Source of the DNA: an uncultured Clostridia bacterium
GTDB taxonomy: Bacteria; Bacillota; Clostridia; Peptostreptococcales; Anaerovoracaceae
Assembly: GCA_934256595.1 (NCBI GenBank)
Contig: CAKQOW010000030.1
Span: 1 to 27,860 of the forward strand
Direction: 5' to 3'
Length of the DNA: 27,860 nucleotides
Part shown: positions 7,061 to 13,345 of the stretch, in pieces
Numbering within the stretch: position 1 is the first letter of the stretch
Layout: each line of letters begins with the position of its first letter
Program-made: the position numbers and the translations under genes
The notes under the pieces: model-generated
Told to the model about the DNA's origin: nothing
What the model saw: the letters and a program-made list of their open reading frames with translations, nothing else
Database searches by the model: none

Positions 7061-7700
7061 ATGAAAAATACAATTTGCGAAAAACTGATACGGGCTATAA
7101 CAAACGGCACTGTTTTGAAATTTCTTTCAAAAGAATTTTCAAAGGATGAAAGGTGCGCTGTCAAAAATTAATTCAGTAAGCATTATGTCAGGATAAGAAC
7201 CGAAGGTGACGACGTCGGGTCTCTGCTGAAAAACCCTCTGCGAATCTGCCTTGCAGGCGGCGTAATATGGCTTGCCGCCTATGAAGCCTGTAACGGCAGG
7301 ATGGATGAAGATATGTTCTCCCGTATGATTACGGATACCATAAATTCACCACTCTATAAAAAGGCTTTCGGTGCAAAAGACCCGTTCGTATCCGAAAAGC
7401 AGCAGAAGAAGGTTGCGGCATTTAAGGTTGCCAATGAAATCTCCGACAGCGAATATAACTGGCAGACCGGCTGCGCTCCCGGCAGAGATGAAACGGAGTA
7501 TTTCTGCACCTACCGCAGATGCGGCCTGTGTGCGCTTGGCAGGAACTACGGACACCCCCGAACTTATTAAATATATGTGCCAGATGGACTATATCTCCAT
7601 TGACATGATGGGAAGCGTTCTTTACAGAACAAAGACACTTGCCACCGGCGGCGATTGCTGTGATTTTCATGTTGTGAAAAAAGGGTCCAAAATGGATTGA
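7061..7700 (+). pseudogene. Degraded ATC hydrolase-family gene
   Basis: The pieces together match the L-2-amino-thiazoline-4-carboxylic acid hydrolase family (about 210 residues). The reading starts at ATG 7061 after an intact AGGAGG and runs MKNTICEKLIRAI in one frame. It shifts near 7140 into KDERCAVKN, a TAA stop (7168-7170) and FSKHYVRIRT, then shifts back near 7201 into EGDDVGSLLKNPLRICLAGG. A third shift near 7550 separates YRRCGLCALGRNYG from TPELIKYMCQMDY. The tail carries the family's conserved GGDCCDFH before a TGA at 7698-7700. Three frame changes and a stop make an active product very unlikely. The intact start signals suggest recent decay. It is divergent from the sigma operon and stands alone. 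Confidence 0.82.
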
Positions 7701-7808
7701 AAAATAGAATTAAAAGATATTATCATTATGGACTTATCGAAAGTTCGAGAAATAATACAGATATACAATTAAAGATAACAAATCTATACACTGCATTAAG
7801 TACAGAAC

Positions 7809-7844
7809 ATCGCAGAGAGGTATATAAACAGCCTTCTCTGCGAT
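7809..7844. repeat. 10-bp perfect inverted repeat
   Basis: ATCGCAGAGA (7809-7818) and TCTCTGCGAT (7835-7844) can form a 10-bp hairpin with a 16-nt loop. No T-run follows on either strand, so it is not a standard terminator. It lies just past the 3' end of the minus-strand gene remnant at 7856-8020 and may have been its transcript end. Confidence 0.5.
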
Positions 7845-7855
7845 AACTGAACATT

Positions 7856-8020
7856 CTAGTCCCTGAGGCACCCGATAGGTACAACAAAAATGCCGTCTTC
7901 CCTTTTATATGCTGCGCTCCCAAGTCCCACAATTATACCCATAATCTTTGATAACTCAACCGAGTTGTTTTCAAGCTTTTTTCTGATTTTCAACAGTTTT
8001 TCGGCGTAATACTTTGCAGT
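7856..8020 (-). pseudogene. Remnant: C-terminal end of a lost gene
   Basis: A minus-strand frame of 54 codons opens straight after an in-frame TAA (8023-8021) and ends at TAG (7858-7856). It has no Shine-Dalgarno or suitable start codon but reads like a real C-terminus: a charged helix (AEKLLKIRKKLE), then AAYKREDGIFVVPIGCLRD at the stop. The ending recalls the C-terminal tail of some AAA ATPases with a DUF4143-type domain, but I am not sure of that. With the adjoining broken ATC hydrolase gene it suggests a decaying stretch of chromosome. Confidence 0.4.
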
Positions 8021-8035
8021 TTAGATAAAATCAGC

Positions 8036-8072
8036 AAATCCCATCGGACTGGAAATTTCCGGTGGGATTTTT
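8036..8072. terminator. 12-bp hairpin terminator
   Basis: AAATCCCATCGG (8036-8047) pairs with CCGGTGGGATTT (8059-8070), allowing one G-U pair, and the plus side runs into TTTTT. It lies 7-8 nt beyond the stop of the zinc-ribbon gene on the minus strand, where the trailing T-run is weaker (GGGATTTGCTGATTTT). It probably ends the DUF5685/J-domain/zinc-ribbon transcript and blocks read-through from the left. Confidence 0.7.
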
Positions 8073-8079
8073 GTCGATA

Positions 8080-8499
8080 TTAAACCTCTGTTTCAAACAT
8101 TTTGCCGCACTTAGGACATTTAACTCTGATGCGTCCCCTGCCCTTAGGCGCTCTCATCTTCTGCCCGCAGCCCGGACAGTTAAAAAACATATACTGGCTG
8201 CTGTATGTTTCATTACTGTAAGTGCCGCTGTCATTCTGTTTTTGCTTCGGCTTTATGAAGCTGTTTTTTATCTCAAGGTATTTTTCGTTTTCTCTGTGTC
8301 TCTTGGGAATATTGGTTGAAAACAGTCTGAAAAGACCGTATACAACCCCTATAATCACAATGTAGTAGCACAGCGCGCTGTGAAGCCATATGTAAAGCGC
8401 AAGGAATACAAGCACTGCTATTCCTATAAATTTCTCAAATTCATCAATGCCTCTCCTGCCCAGCATAAACCTGTTTATCTTACTTTTAAAATCGTTCAT
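8080..8499 (-). CDS. Membrane protein with C-terminal zinc ribbon
   Basis: The 139-residue protein has two closely spaced membrane helices at about 25-39 and 43-59, a charged linker, and a zinc ribbon with Cys pairs C108/C111 and C128/C131 (FNCPGCGQKM ... VKCPKCGKMF). The ribbon's spelling, with basic residues between the pairs, resembles MJ0042-type ribbons. GGAGG lies 8 nt upstream of the ATG, and the J-domain gene ends 12 nt before it, so the two are co-transcribed. Function is unknown; a membrane-held adaptor using the ribbon for protein or nucleic-acid contact is possible. It is the last gene of the three-gene unit. Confidence 0.8.
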   Translation of the reverse strand: MNDFKSKINRFMLGRRGIDEFEKFIGIAVLVFLALYIWLHSALCYYIVIIGVVYGLFRLFSTNIPKRHRENEKYLEIKNSFIKPKQKQNDSGTYSNETYSSQYMFFNCPGCGQKMRAPKGRGRIRVKCPKCGKMFETEV

Positions 8500-8511
8500 C
8501 GAATATTCCTC

Positions 8512-9138
8512 CTAACATATACAAGGCACAAACATATATCCGCCGCCGCCTGTGCAGCAGCTGCAAAGCGCAAGCGTAAGACATATATTATTGCACGGGT
8601 TAACCGATACTGTTCTCCTGCCGTACTGCGTACCTGTCTGATTGTACCAGTCGCTCTGATATTCCAGGCTGTAAAGATACTGCTGATAGTTCATATTTCC
8701 CGGAGCCATAGCCGCCGCAGTTCTGGCATCTGCCACAGCAGCCGCTCTCTGACCCTTTCGCAGGTATATATTTGACCTTAGAAAATACCACTCGGCAGTT
8801 TTGTTTTCAATGCTGTTTAATACATTCATACCCTCATCATATCTGCCGTTTTGTATGTAGTTTCTGGCAGCATTCAGGTACATATCCTCCTGCGTGCTGT
8901 CGTGCTGCTGTCCTGTATAGGAATTCCAGAATTCCTGATAGTTGCCCTGACCCGATCTCTGCTTCATAATTATGTCGTAGGCCTGCTGAACCTCCTTGAA
9001 TTTTTCCTCATAGGCTTCCTTGTTGGGATTGTTCATATTGGCGTCAGGGTGGTATTTTTTGCTTAGCTGTTTGTAGGCTTTTTTGATTTCATCATCTGTT
9101 GCGCTGCTGTCTACTCCAAGCACCTCATATGGATTCAT
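8512..9138 (-). CDS. J-domain (DnaJ-like) protein with Cys-rich tail
   Basis: From the ATG at 9138 the protein is 208 residues. The J domain fills residues 1-65, starts NPYEVLGVDSSATDDEIKKA and has the HPD motif at 30-32 that stimulates Hsp70 ATPase. A TPR-like helical part follows (about 90-150), then a Cys/Gly-rich end (CSCCTGGGGYMFVPCIC). There is no DnaJ zinc-finger or substrate domain, so it is a specialised co-chaperone rather than DnaJ. I chose this start because the J domain begins there and because its A is shared with the TAA stop of the DUF5685 gene (TAATG). The Cys-rich tail and the neighbouring zinc-ribbon protein suggest a shared metal or redox theme, which is inference. Confidence 0.87.
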   Translation of the reverse strand: MNPYEVLGVDSSATDDEIKKAYKQLSKKYHPDANMNNPNKEAYEEKFKEVQQAYDIIMKQRSGQGNYQEFWNSYTGQQHDSTQEDMYLNAARNYIQNGRYDEGMNVLNSIENKTAEWYFLRSNIYLRKGQRAAAVADARTAAAMAPGNMNYQQYLYSLEYQSDWYNQTGTQYGRRTVSVNPCNNICLTLALCSCCTGGGGYMFVPCIC

Positions 9139-9959
9139 TAAGCTTTCTCTCCTTTTGCTTTTTCGTATCTTATCCATACTCCCGAATAGAGTATGTTTCT
9201 CATTATCTCCGCGTCATCTGTAATAGGAAGCTGTTCAAATTCTCTGGTGCATTCCGCTATATTAACAGTAAGCACCTGCTCCCAGTGTTTGTCAAAACCG
9301 GCTTCTCTGTATATAGGTTTTATGGGATTGTATTTATCCTGCTTTATATCCTCTTCAATATCCTCGTACGCATCAAGCAGATATATGAATTTGCCCAGAT
9401 AAAATCCGCAGTTATACAGTCTCTCTTTCCAGAAATCATCTCTGTATGCAAAAACCTCTCCCATTATCTGTCCGAATACACCTGACGGCTCTTCAAAGTT
9501 CTCCTCGCCTGCTTTTTCAAGCTCTGACAGTCTGTCAAGAAGTTCTCTTATCCTCTGAGCCTTTTGCGGCCGTCTGCTGCAGGCTTTTTTCATTTTGCCT
9601 CTGAGCAGCAGGGACAGAAACAGCTTTGAGAGCTTCCGTTCGTCTTTCCAGTCGTCAAGCAGATTGTAATACGCCATAATTATATTCATATCGGCAGCAT
9701 ATTCTGATACTTCGCTTGTAATTTCCTCATGCTTTGATAAAGGGTGCGCAATACATCTTTTGCATGCGCAGCAACTCTCAGGCTCATACAGTCCTGCCAG
9801 TATCATTACCAGAAATGTCATATCATAATTAAGAGTCAGTCTGCCCGAAAGTCCGTATTCTTTTTTGAGCGCCCTGCAAAGCCCGCAGTAATATGCTCTG
9901 TATCTGTCATATTCTCTGATTTTAAGCTCAGGGCGGTTTGCCATAACATATCCGAACAT
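9138..9959 (-). CDS. DUF5685 family protein
   Basis: The 273-residue protein matches my recollection of the DUF5685 family: N-terminal MFGYVMANRPELKIREYDRY, YYCGLC at 24-29, and CCACKRC at 63-69. It is otherwise all-helical. Two Asp-rich elements stand out: LLDDWKDE at 100-107, and LLDAYEDIEED at 194-204 followed by DKYNPI. Their order, spacing and sequence resemble the two metal-binding helices of squalene/phytoene synthase-type enzymes (DDxxD, then a DxxxD before R/K-YxP). No function is established to my knowledge. AGGAG stands 6 nt before the ATG. It is the first gene of the unit with the J-domain and zinc-ribbon proteins and overlaps the next gene by one base. Confidence 0.82.
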   Translation of the reverse strand: MFGYVMANRPELKIREYDRYRAYYCGLCRALKKEYGLSGRLTLNYDMTFLVMILAGLYEPESCCACKRCIAHPLSKHEEITSEVSEYAADMNIIMAYYNLLDDWKDERKLSKLFLSLLLRGKMKKACSRRPQKAQRIRELLDRLSELEKAGEENFEEPSGVFGQIMGEVFAYRDDFWKERLYNCGFYLGKFIYLLDAYEDIEEDIKQDKYNPIKPIYREAGFDKHWEQVLTVNIAECTREFEQLPITDDAEIMRNILYSGVWIRYEKAKGEKA

Positions 9960-10052
9960 CTTAATCTCCTATACTGATTATATATATTTCCGGTGCACAT
10001 AAGGTAAAGTGCAAATGTAGTTTATGTGAAAGTCAGCCGCAGGAAACGGTTT

Positions 10053-10844
10053 CTATCTATTCCAGAAAGCGCAGGGCGAGCCTGTAACACATTTGCCGCA
10101 CACTTCACTTCCGCTGCTGCCCTCGTAGGAATTGTTCTCAAGCCTGTATATCTCTGCATTTTTACAGAGAATTTCATAGCATCTGTGTCTGTCATAGCCG
10201 TCCTCTGAAATGGCTCCTGCCGGACAGTTTCTCATACATATGCCACAGCTTCCGTTTGCTCTGTAAAGGCAGAGTTCCCTTTCCATAGGCTTATCTGCCG
10301 AAACATCGAGATTTGTAACTATGGTGTTGTATCTGCCGCAGCAGCCCTTAGGTGTAATAAGCATATTGTTCAGCCCAAAAGTGCCGAGTCCCGCAGCATA
10401 GGCAAAATGGCGAAATGACCAGTCGCTTATGAGGTTATCGTAGTCAAAGGTACCTGCCGCCGGGTGCACTGCTCCCATGTATCCGTATTCACTCAGTTTA
10501 TCTATAATGTATGAATTCAGTCTGCCAAACATTGCATTTGTCTGCTCATAGGCATTCGCCCACTGCTCTGATGCGTATTCGCCGCCGTTGTTGTTTGACT
10601 TTGCCAGCGCCCTTGTAAAAGGTACAAAGTATGCAATTACGATGGTTGCCTCCTCCATTATATCCTGCGGAAGTCCGTGGGAGCTGCTGATAAGCTCCGG
10701 CAGGTTCTGTATATACGGTGAACGGGCATCGGCAAAACCGACAGCAGGCTCTCCCCACTCCGCACTGATTTCTGGCTGCGCTTCATAGTCTGCTATAAAG
10801 TCGCATATCCACTTGTTTATCAGTTCTTTCATAGCCGCTTTCAT
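10053..10844 (-). CDS. Epoxyqueuosine reductase-like iron-sulfur protein
   Basis: From the ATG at 10844 the protein is 263 residues. The C-terminal third has a ferredoxin-like cluster motif CGICMRNCPAGAI followed by HRCYEILC and CGKCVTGSPC, the layout of the short QueG-related proteins (COG1600) of anaerobes. The middle carries the family stretch RHFAYAAGLGTFGLNNMLIT. True QueG reduces epoxyqueuosine in tRNA with cobalamin and two 4Fe-4S clusters; this protein lacks the C-terminal HEAT repeats of long QueG, so its substrate may differ. The start is 4 nt after the thioesterase stop. A longer reading would need a TTG inside the upstream gene without a Shine-Dalgarno, so I rejected it. No queuosine gene lies nearby. 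Confidence 0.8.
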   Translation of the reverse strand: MKAAMKELINKWICDFIADYEAQPEISAEWGEPAVGFADARSPYIQNLPELISSSHGLPQDIMEEATIVIAYFVPFTRALAKSNNNGGEYASEQWANAYEQTNAMFGRLNSYIIDKLSEYGYMGAVHPAAGTFDYDNLISDWSFRHFAYAAGLGTFGLNNMLITPKGCCGRYNTIVTNLDVSADKPMERELCLYRANGSCGICMRNCPAGAISEDGYDRHRCYEILCKNAEIYRLENNSYEGSSGSEVCGKCVTGSPCAFWNR

Positions 10845-10848
10845 CTCG

Positions 10849-11217
10849 CTATATCTTTGAATAGGAGAACTGTCCGTCACACACAACAATGCCGTCGGTA
10901 TGTCTGAGCTCTACCGCTGCGATGCAGGTGCGAGAGCCTCTGTGTCTTATCTTCGCCTCTGCAATCAGCTCTATATCTGATACTTCGGTGCTCTGATAAA
11001 ACTGCAGACTGCAGTTCTGGGTCACATACATATCTCCTGTCGCTCTTGCGGCAGCTCCGCCTACAGCGTCGGCAAGGGAAGCATAGGCCCCGCCCGTAAC
11101 ATGTCCCAGCATATCTGTAAATTCACCTATTGCCTTGAATTTTCCTGTTGCGCCATACTCATCGGCGCTTATGATTTCAACTCCTAAGAACTCTGAATAA
11201 GGATATTTTTCGTTCAT
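10849..11217 (-). CDS. Hotdog-fold thioesterase (PaaI-like)
   Basis: From the ATG at 11217 the protein is 122 residues, a normal length for a single hotdog domain. The signature GHVTGGAYASLADAVGGAAA (about 38-57) forms the central helix of PaaI/YbgC-type acyl-CoA thioesterases. Its Asp (ADAVG) is in the position of the active-site acidic residue. It should hydrolyse an acyl- or aryl-CoA in the cytosol; the substrate is unknown. GGGAG lies 10 nt upstream of this ATG. An upstream in-frame ATG at 11244 is less well placed. It lies 36 nt after the antitoxin gene and 4 nt before the QueG-like gene. Confidence 0.82.
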   Translation of the reverse strand: MNEKYPYSEFLGVEIISADEYGATGKFKAIGEFTDMLGHVTGGAYASLADAVGGAAARATGDMYVTQNCSLQFYQSTEVSDIELIAEAKIRHRGSRTCIAAVELRHTDGIVVCDGQFSYSKI

Positions 11218-11253
11218 AATAATCTGTCTCCCTTTTTTGAACATTATAATGTA

Positions 11254-12258
11254 TTAATTCAACTGAATGTCCATTGCATAAGCGTAAGAAATAATCTGAC
11301 CTGTCTTTGTAGCCTTATATCCCCTTTCCTTATGCGAATAGTCGGATATCTCCACTGATCCGAAATTTTTAAACTTTTCATATATGCGATTAAGCACTTC
11401 TGTTTCTGTATCTGAAAGGACTCCTTCAGGTATGTCACATTCCGGAATAACCTGATGTTTCTCATATGCGCCATCATAAACAACCTCAATATGAGCAAGA
11501 TGATCTGCTGCCATTTTCCCCAGAACCATATCGAAATTATCCGGAACCGGCCCATATGGAAGATGCGCATACTTCAAGCCCGAAATGGATATCCCGTTTT
11601 CCTTATAGAAAATCATATCTGAGTAGTTAAGCAGTTTCATCAGTTTTGTCTTAAGCAGTTCGGAGTTTTTGTGCGCAAAGAACAGAACCATTGCACATAA
11701 TTTATCATAATCAAATCCCTTAAAACCGTTTTCTTCTGACGGAGTTCTCGAAAAGAAAATATCAAAGAACTGTCTGTCTGCCTGATACTCCGTATCCTGC
11801 TCAAGTTTATCAACAGTATCCAGTAATTTTAATCTCTGTTTTTCATCAAGAACAATTTCATTCTCCATAAGGTAGGTTCTCATGTTTTCAGGCTCACGCA
11901 AAAACAGCAGGAGACTGTTATGAGCCTTATCCTGAATGGAACCGTTTTCATATCTGCATATGGTTTTATCTCCCCAGTTCAGTAATTTAGCAAAACTTCT
12001 CTGGCTAAGACCATATTTTTCTCTGAGACTTTTAATTTCTTCCGGTAATAAGAGCTTATGTCTTCTTCGGTATTCATTGTACGCCCGAACAAGAGTAGCA
12101 TTATCAAACTCTTCATAATAAAATTCTTCACCGCAGGCTGCGCAAACCAATACCTGTGCATCTACTTCGACTGATTCACCGCAAACGTCATAGGTTTCTT
12201 TCTTTGAAATGACTTTCGTCTCAACTTCTTTTCCACATTCTTCGCAATACTTTATCAT
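11254..12258 (-). CDS. Antitoxin: MqsA-like zinc finger, HTH and Panacea (DUF4065) domain
   Basis: The 334-residue protein starts at ATG 12258, with GGAGG 8 nt upstream. The N-terminus has two CxxC pairs (C5/C8, C39/C42) as in YgiT/MqsA zinc fingers. An Xre-type HTH follows at about 78-106 (LREKYGLSQRSFAKLLNWGD, then RYENG), then a linker. The C-terminal half is a Panacea/SocA-like domain (about 183-285), with TKLMKLLNYSDMIF and YGPVP as its usual signatures. MqsA-type proteins neutralise MqsR RNases and repress their own operon; Panacea domains neutralise diverse toxins. Having both layers in one protein is notable. It follows the MqsR-like gene by 17 nt under one promoter. Confidence 0.88.
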   Translation of the reverse strand: MIKYCEECGKEVETKVISKKETYDVCGESVEVDAQVLVCAACGEEFYYEEFDNATLVRAYNEYRRRHKLLLPEEIKSLREKYGLSQRSFAKLLNWGDKTICRYENGSIQDKAHNSLLLFLREPENMRTYLMENEIVLDEKQRLKLLDTVDKLEQDTEYQADRQFFDIFFSRTPSEENGFKGFDYDKLCAMVLFFAHKNSELLKTKLMKLLNYSDMIFYKENGISISGLKYAHLPYGPVPDNFDMVLGKMAADHLAHIEVVYDGAYEKHQVIPECDIPEGVLSDTETEVLNRIYEKFKNFGSVEISDYSHKERGYKATKTGQIISYAYAMDIQLN

Positions 12259-12275
12259 TGACGCCACCTCCTTTA

Positions 12276-12620
12276 CTAAGCAAAATCGTCCTCATGAAAT
12301 CCAAGACATTTCAGAATATCTTCTCCGTTTTCCTGTACAATTTTTACTTTCAGGTAAAACTGTATTCCATCGATGTTCTTTTTGAATTCCCATATATCTC
12401 CCGGACGATTCGGATCAAAATCCTGCTTAGGACCTTTATGGTAATCACCGACAACAAGCCCTAAAATCTCATTCTTTGCATCTGTGATTGTAAGTCCGTG
12501 CTGCGCCAGTGCCTGCATATTTTTTCTTCTTGGAACAAAATCATATTTCCCTGCGGACAGCAATCTCTTGACTTCTGCAAGATATGTTGCAACGTCCGGC
12601 GTGCCAGCCTGATTACTCAC
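12276..12620 (-). CDS. MqsR-like toxin (predicted mRNA interferase)
   Basis: The 114-residue protein starts at GTG 12620, set by GGAGG 7 nt upstream. It resembles the MqsR family of RelE-fold RNases: the N-terminal helix VATYLAEVKRLLSAGKYDFV, then RRKNMQALAQHGLTITDAKN, a central strand with RPGDIWEFKK, and the closing pair FYLKVKIV and LKCLGFHED. E. coli MqsR cleaves mRNA at GCU; this protein's target is unknown. Toxin-first order and a downstream MqsA/HTH/Panacea protein match the mqsRA layout. The assignment is by remembered family pattern, so it should be tested by profile search. The operon has its own promoter, separate from the upstream phosphodiesterase gene. Confidence 0.8.
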   Translation of the reverse strand: MSNQAGTPDVATYLAEVKRLLSAGKYDFVPRRKNMQALAQHGLTITDAKNEILGLVVGDYHKGPKQDFDPNRPGDIWEFKKNIDGIQFYLKVKIVQENGEDILKCLGFHEDDFA

Positions 12621-12643
12621 TCAGTCACCTCCGTATACTTTAT

Positions 12644-12671
12644 ATTATACTTGGCGGATTTTATTTGTCAA
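12644..12671 (-). promoter_or_regulatory. Consensus promoter of the toxin-antitoxin operon
   Basis: On the minus strand TTGACA (12671-12666) and TATAAT (12649-12644) are exact consensus hexamers separated by 16 bp. The start site would lie near 12637, giving a short leader before the GTG at 12620. AAGTATA occurs twice around the -10 region, which may add to regulation. Confidence 0.82.
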
Positions 12672-12679
12672 GAAATTGC

Positions 12680-12691
12680 GGTCATATGACC
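12680..12691. promoter_or_regulatory. Candidate operator: 12-bp perfect palindrome
   Basis: GGTCATATGACC is a perfect palindrome 8 bp upstream of the -35 hexamer of the toxin-antitoxin promoter. Antitoxins with an Xre-type HTH usually bind palindromes at their own promoter, so this is the best operator candidate. The rest of the 12621-12784 interval holds only the promoter, this site and a weak 5-bp hairpin near 12712-12728. Confidence 0.5.
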
Positions 12692-12784
12692 TCATTTTTT
12701 CTTTTGTATAACCAGCCTTGATAGCTGGCAACTGATTGTACCGGCAGTATGTTTATAGTATCTATGGTAGAAAACAGAAACAAC

Positions 12785-13330
12785 CTATAAATCAAGCCTG
12801 TGATAGATTCCTCCGTCCAGAGAATGCCATGTAAATTCATTCCCGTTCATAAGCATATAGCTGTGTTTGCTTTCGGCTTTAGGGATTGAAACAGAACCCG
12901 GATTTAAATACAGGTTGTCGTCTCCAAACGGCTCCCATGCCGGAATATGAGTATGTCCGTGAAGCAGTATATCTCCGCTCTGCAGTGGCGGAAGATGCTC
13001 CGTATTAAAGTTATGTCCGTGGGTAACATATACAAGGCGGCTGCCTGCAGGCAGAATACAGTAATCGGCCATAACAGGAAATTCTAAAACCATCTGGTCA
13101 ACCTCTGTATCACAATTGCCGCGAACACAGAATATGCTGTTTTTCAGTTCATTTAGCATTTTAATTACTTCTTTGGGCGCATAGTCCTTTGGAAGATCGT
13201 TTCTCGGTCCGTGGTATAATATATCACCTAAAAGCAGCAGTCTGTCTGCTTCTTCTCTTTCAAATGCCTCAATCAGCCTGCGGCAGTAATATGCCGAGCC
13301 GTGAATATCCGATGCAATCATTAATCTCAT
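12785..13330 (-). CDS. yfcE: YfcE/MJ0936-type phosphodiesterase
   Basis: The 181-residue protein is a complete calcineurin-like metallophosphoesterase with all five motifs: SDIHG at 7-11, GDILYHGPR at about 36-44, RGNCD at about 70-74, THGHNF at about 103-108 and HGHTHIP at about 124-130. This small family hydrolyses phosphodiesters with two metal ions (Mn) in the cytosol; its natural substrate is unsettled. The ATG has AAAGGAG 9 nt upstream and lies 15 nt after the rRNA methyltransferase stop, so it is the last gene of the whiA operon. Confidence 0.9.
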   Translation of the reverse strand: MRLMIASDIHGSAYYCRRLIEAFEREEADRLLLLGDILYHGPRNDLPKDYAPKEVIKMLNELKNSIFCVRGNCDTEVDQMVLEFPVMADYCILPAGSRLVYVTHGHNFNTEHLPPLQSGDILLHGHTHIPAWEPFGDDNLYLNPGSVSIPKAESKHSYMLMNGNEFTWHSLDGGIYHRLDL

Positions 13331-13345
13331 TTACTGTCACTCCTT

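Noticed and set aside
7726..7932. 68-codon minus-strand frame in the decay zone
   Set aside because: It overlaps the better-supported remnant in another frame, has no ribosome site and looks like no protein family.
9992..10016. TGCAC/GTGCA inverted repeat upstream of the DUF5685 gene
   Set aside because: The 5-bp arms are within chance expectation, and the nearby TATAAT has no convincing -35.
10845..10889. Longer start for the QueG-like protein
   Set aside because: The codon is TTG inside the thioesterase gene with no ribosome site, while the ATG at 10844 follows the thioesterase stop by 4 nt.
12712..12728. CCAGC/GCTGG hairpin as terminator of the yfcE gene
   Set aside because: The stem is only 5 bp and there is no proper T-run on the minus strand. 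It lies on the yfcE side of the toxin-antitoxin promoter but is too weak to call.
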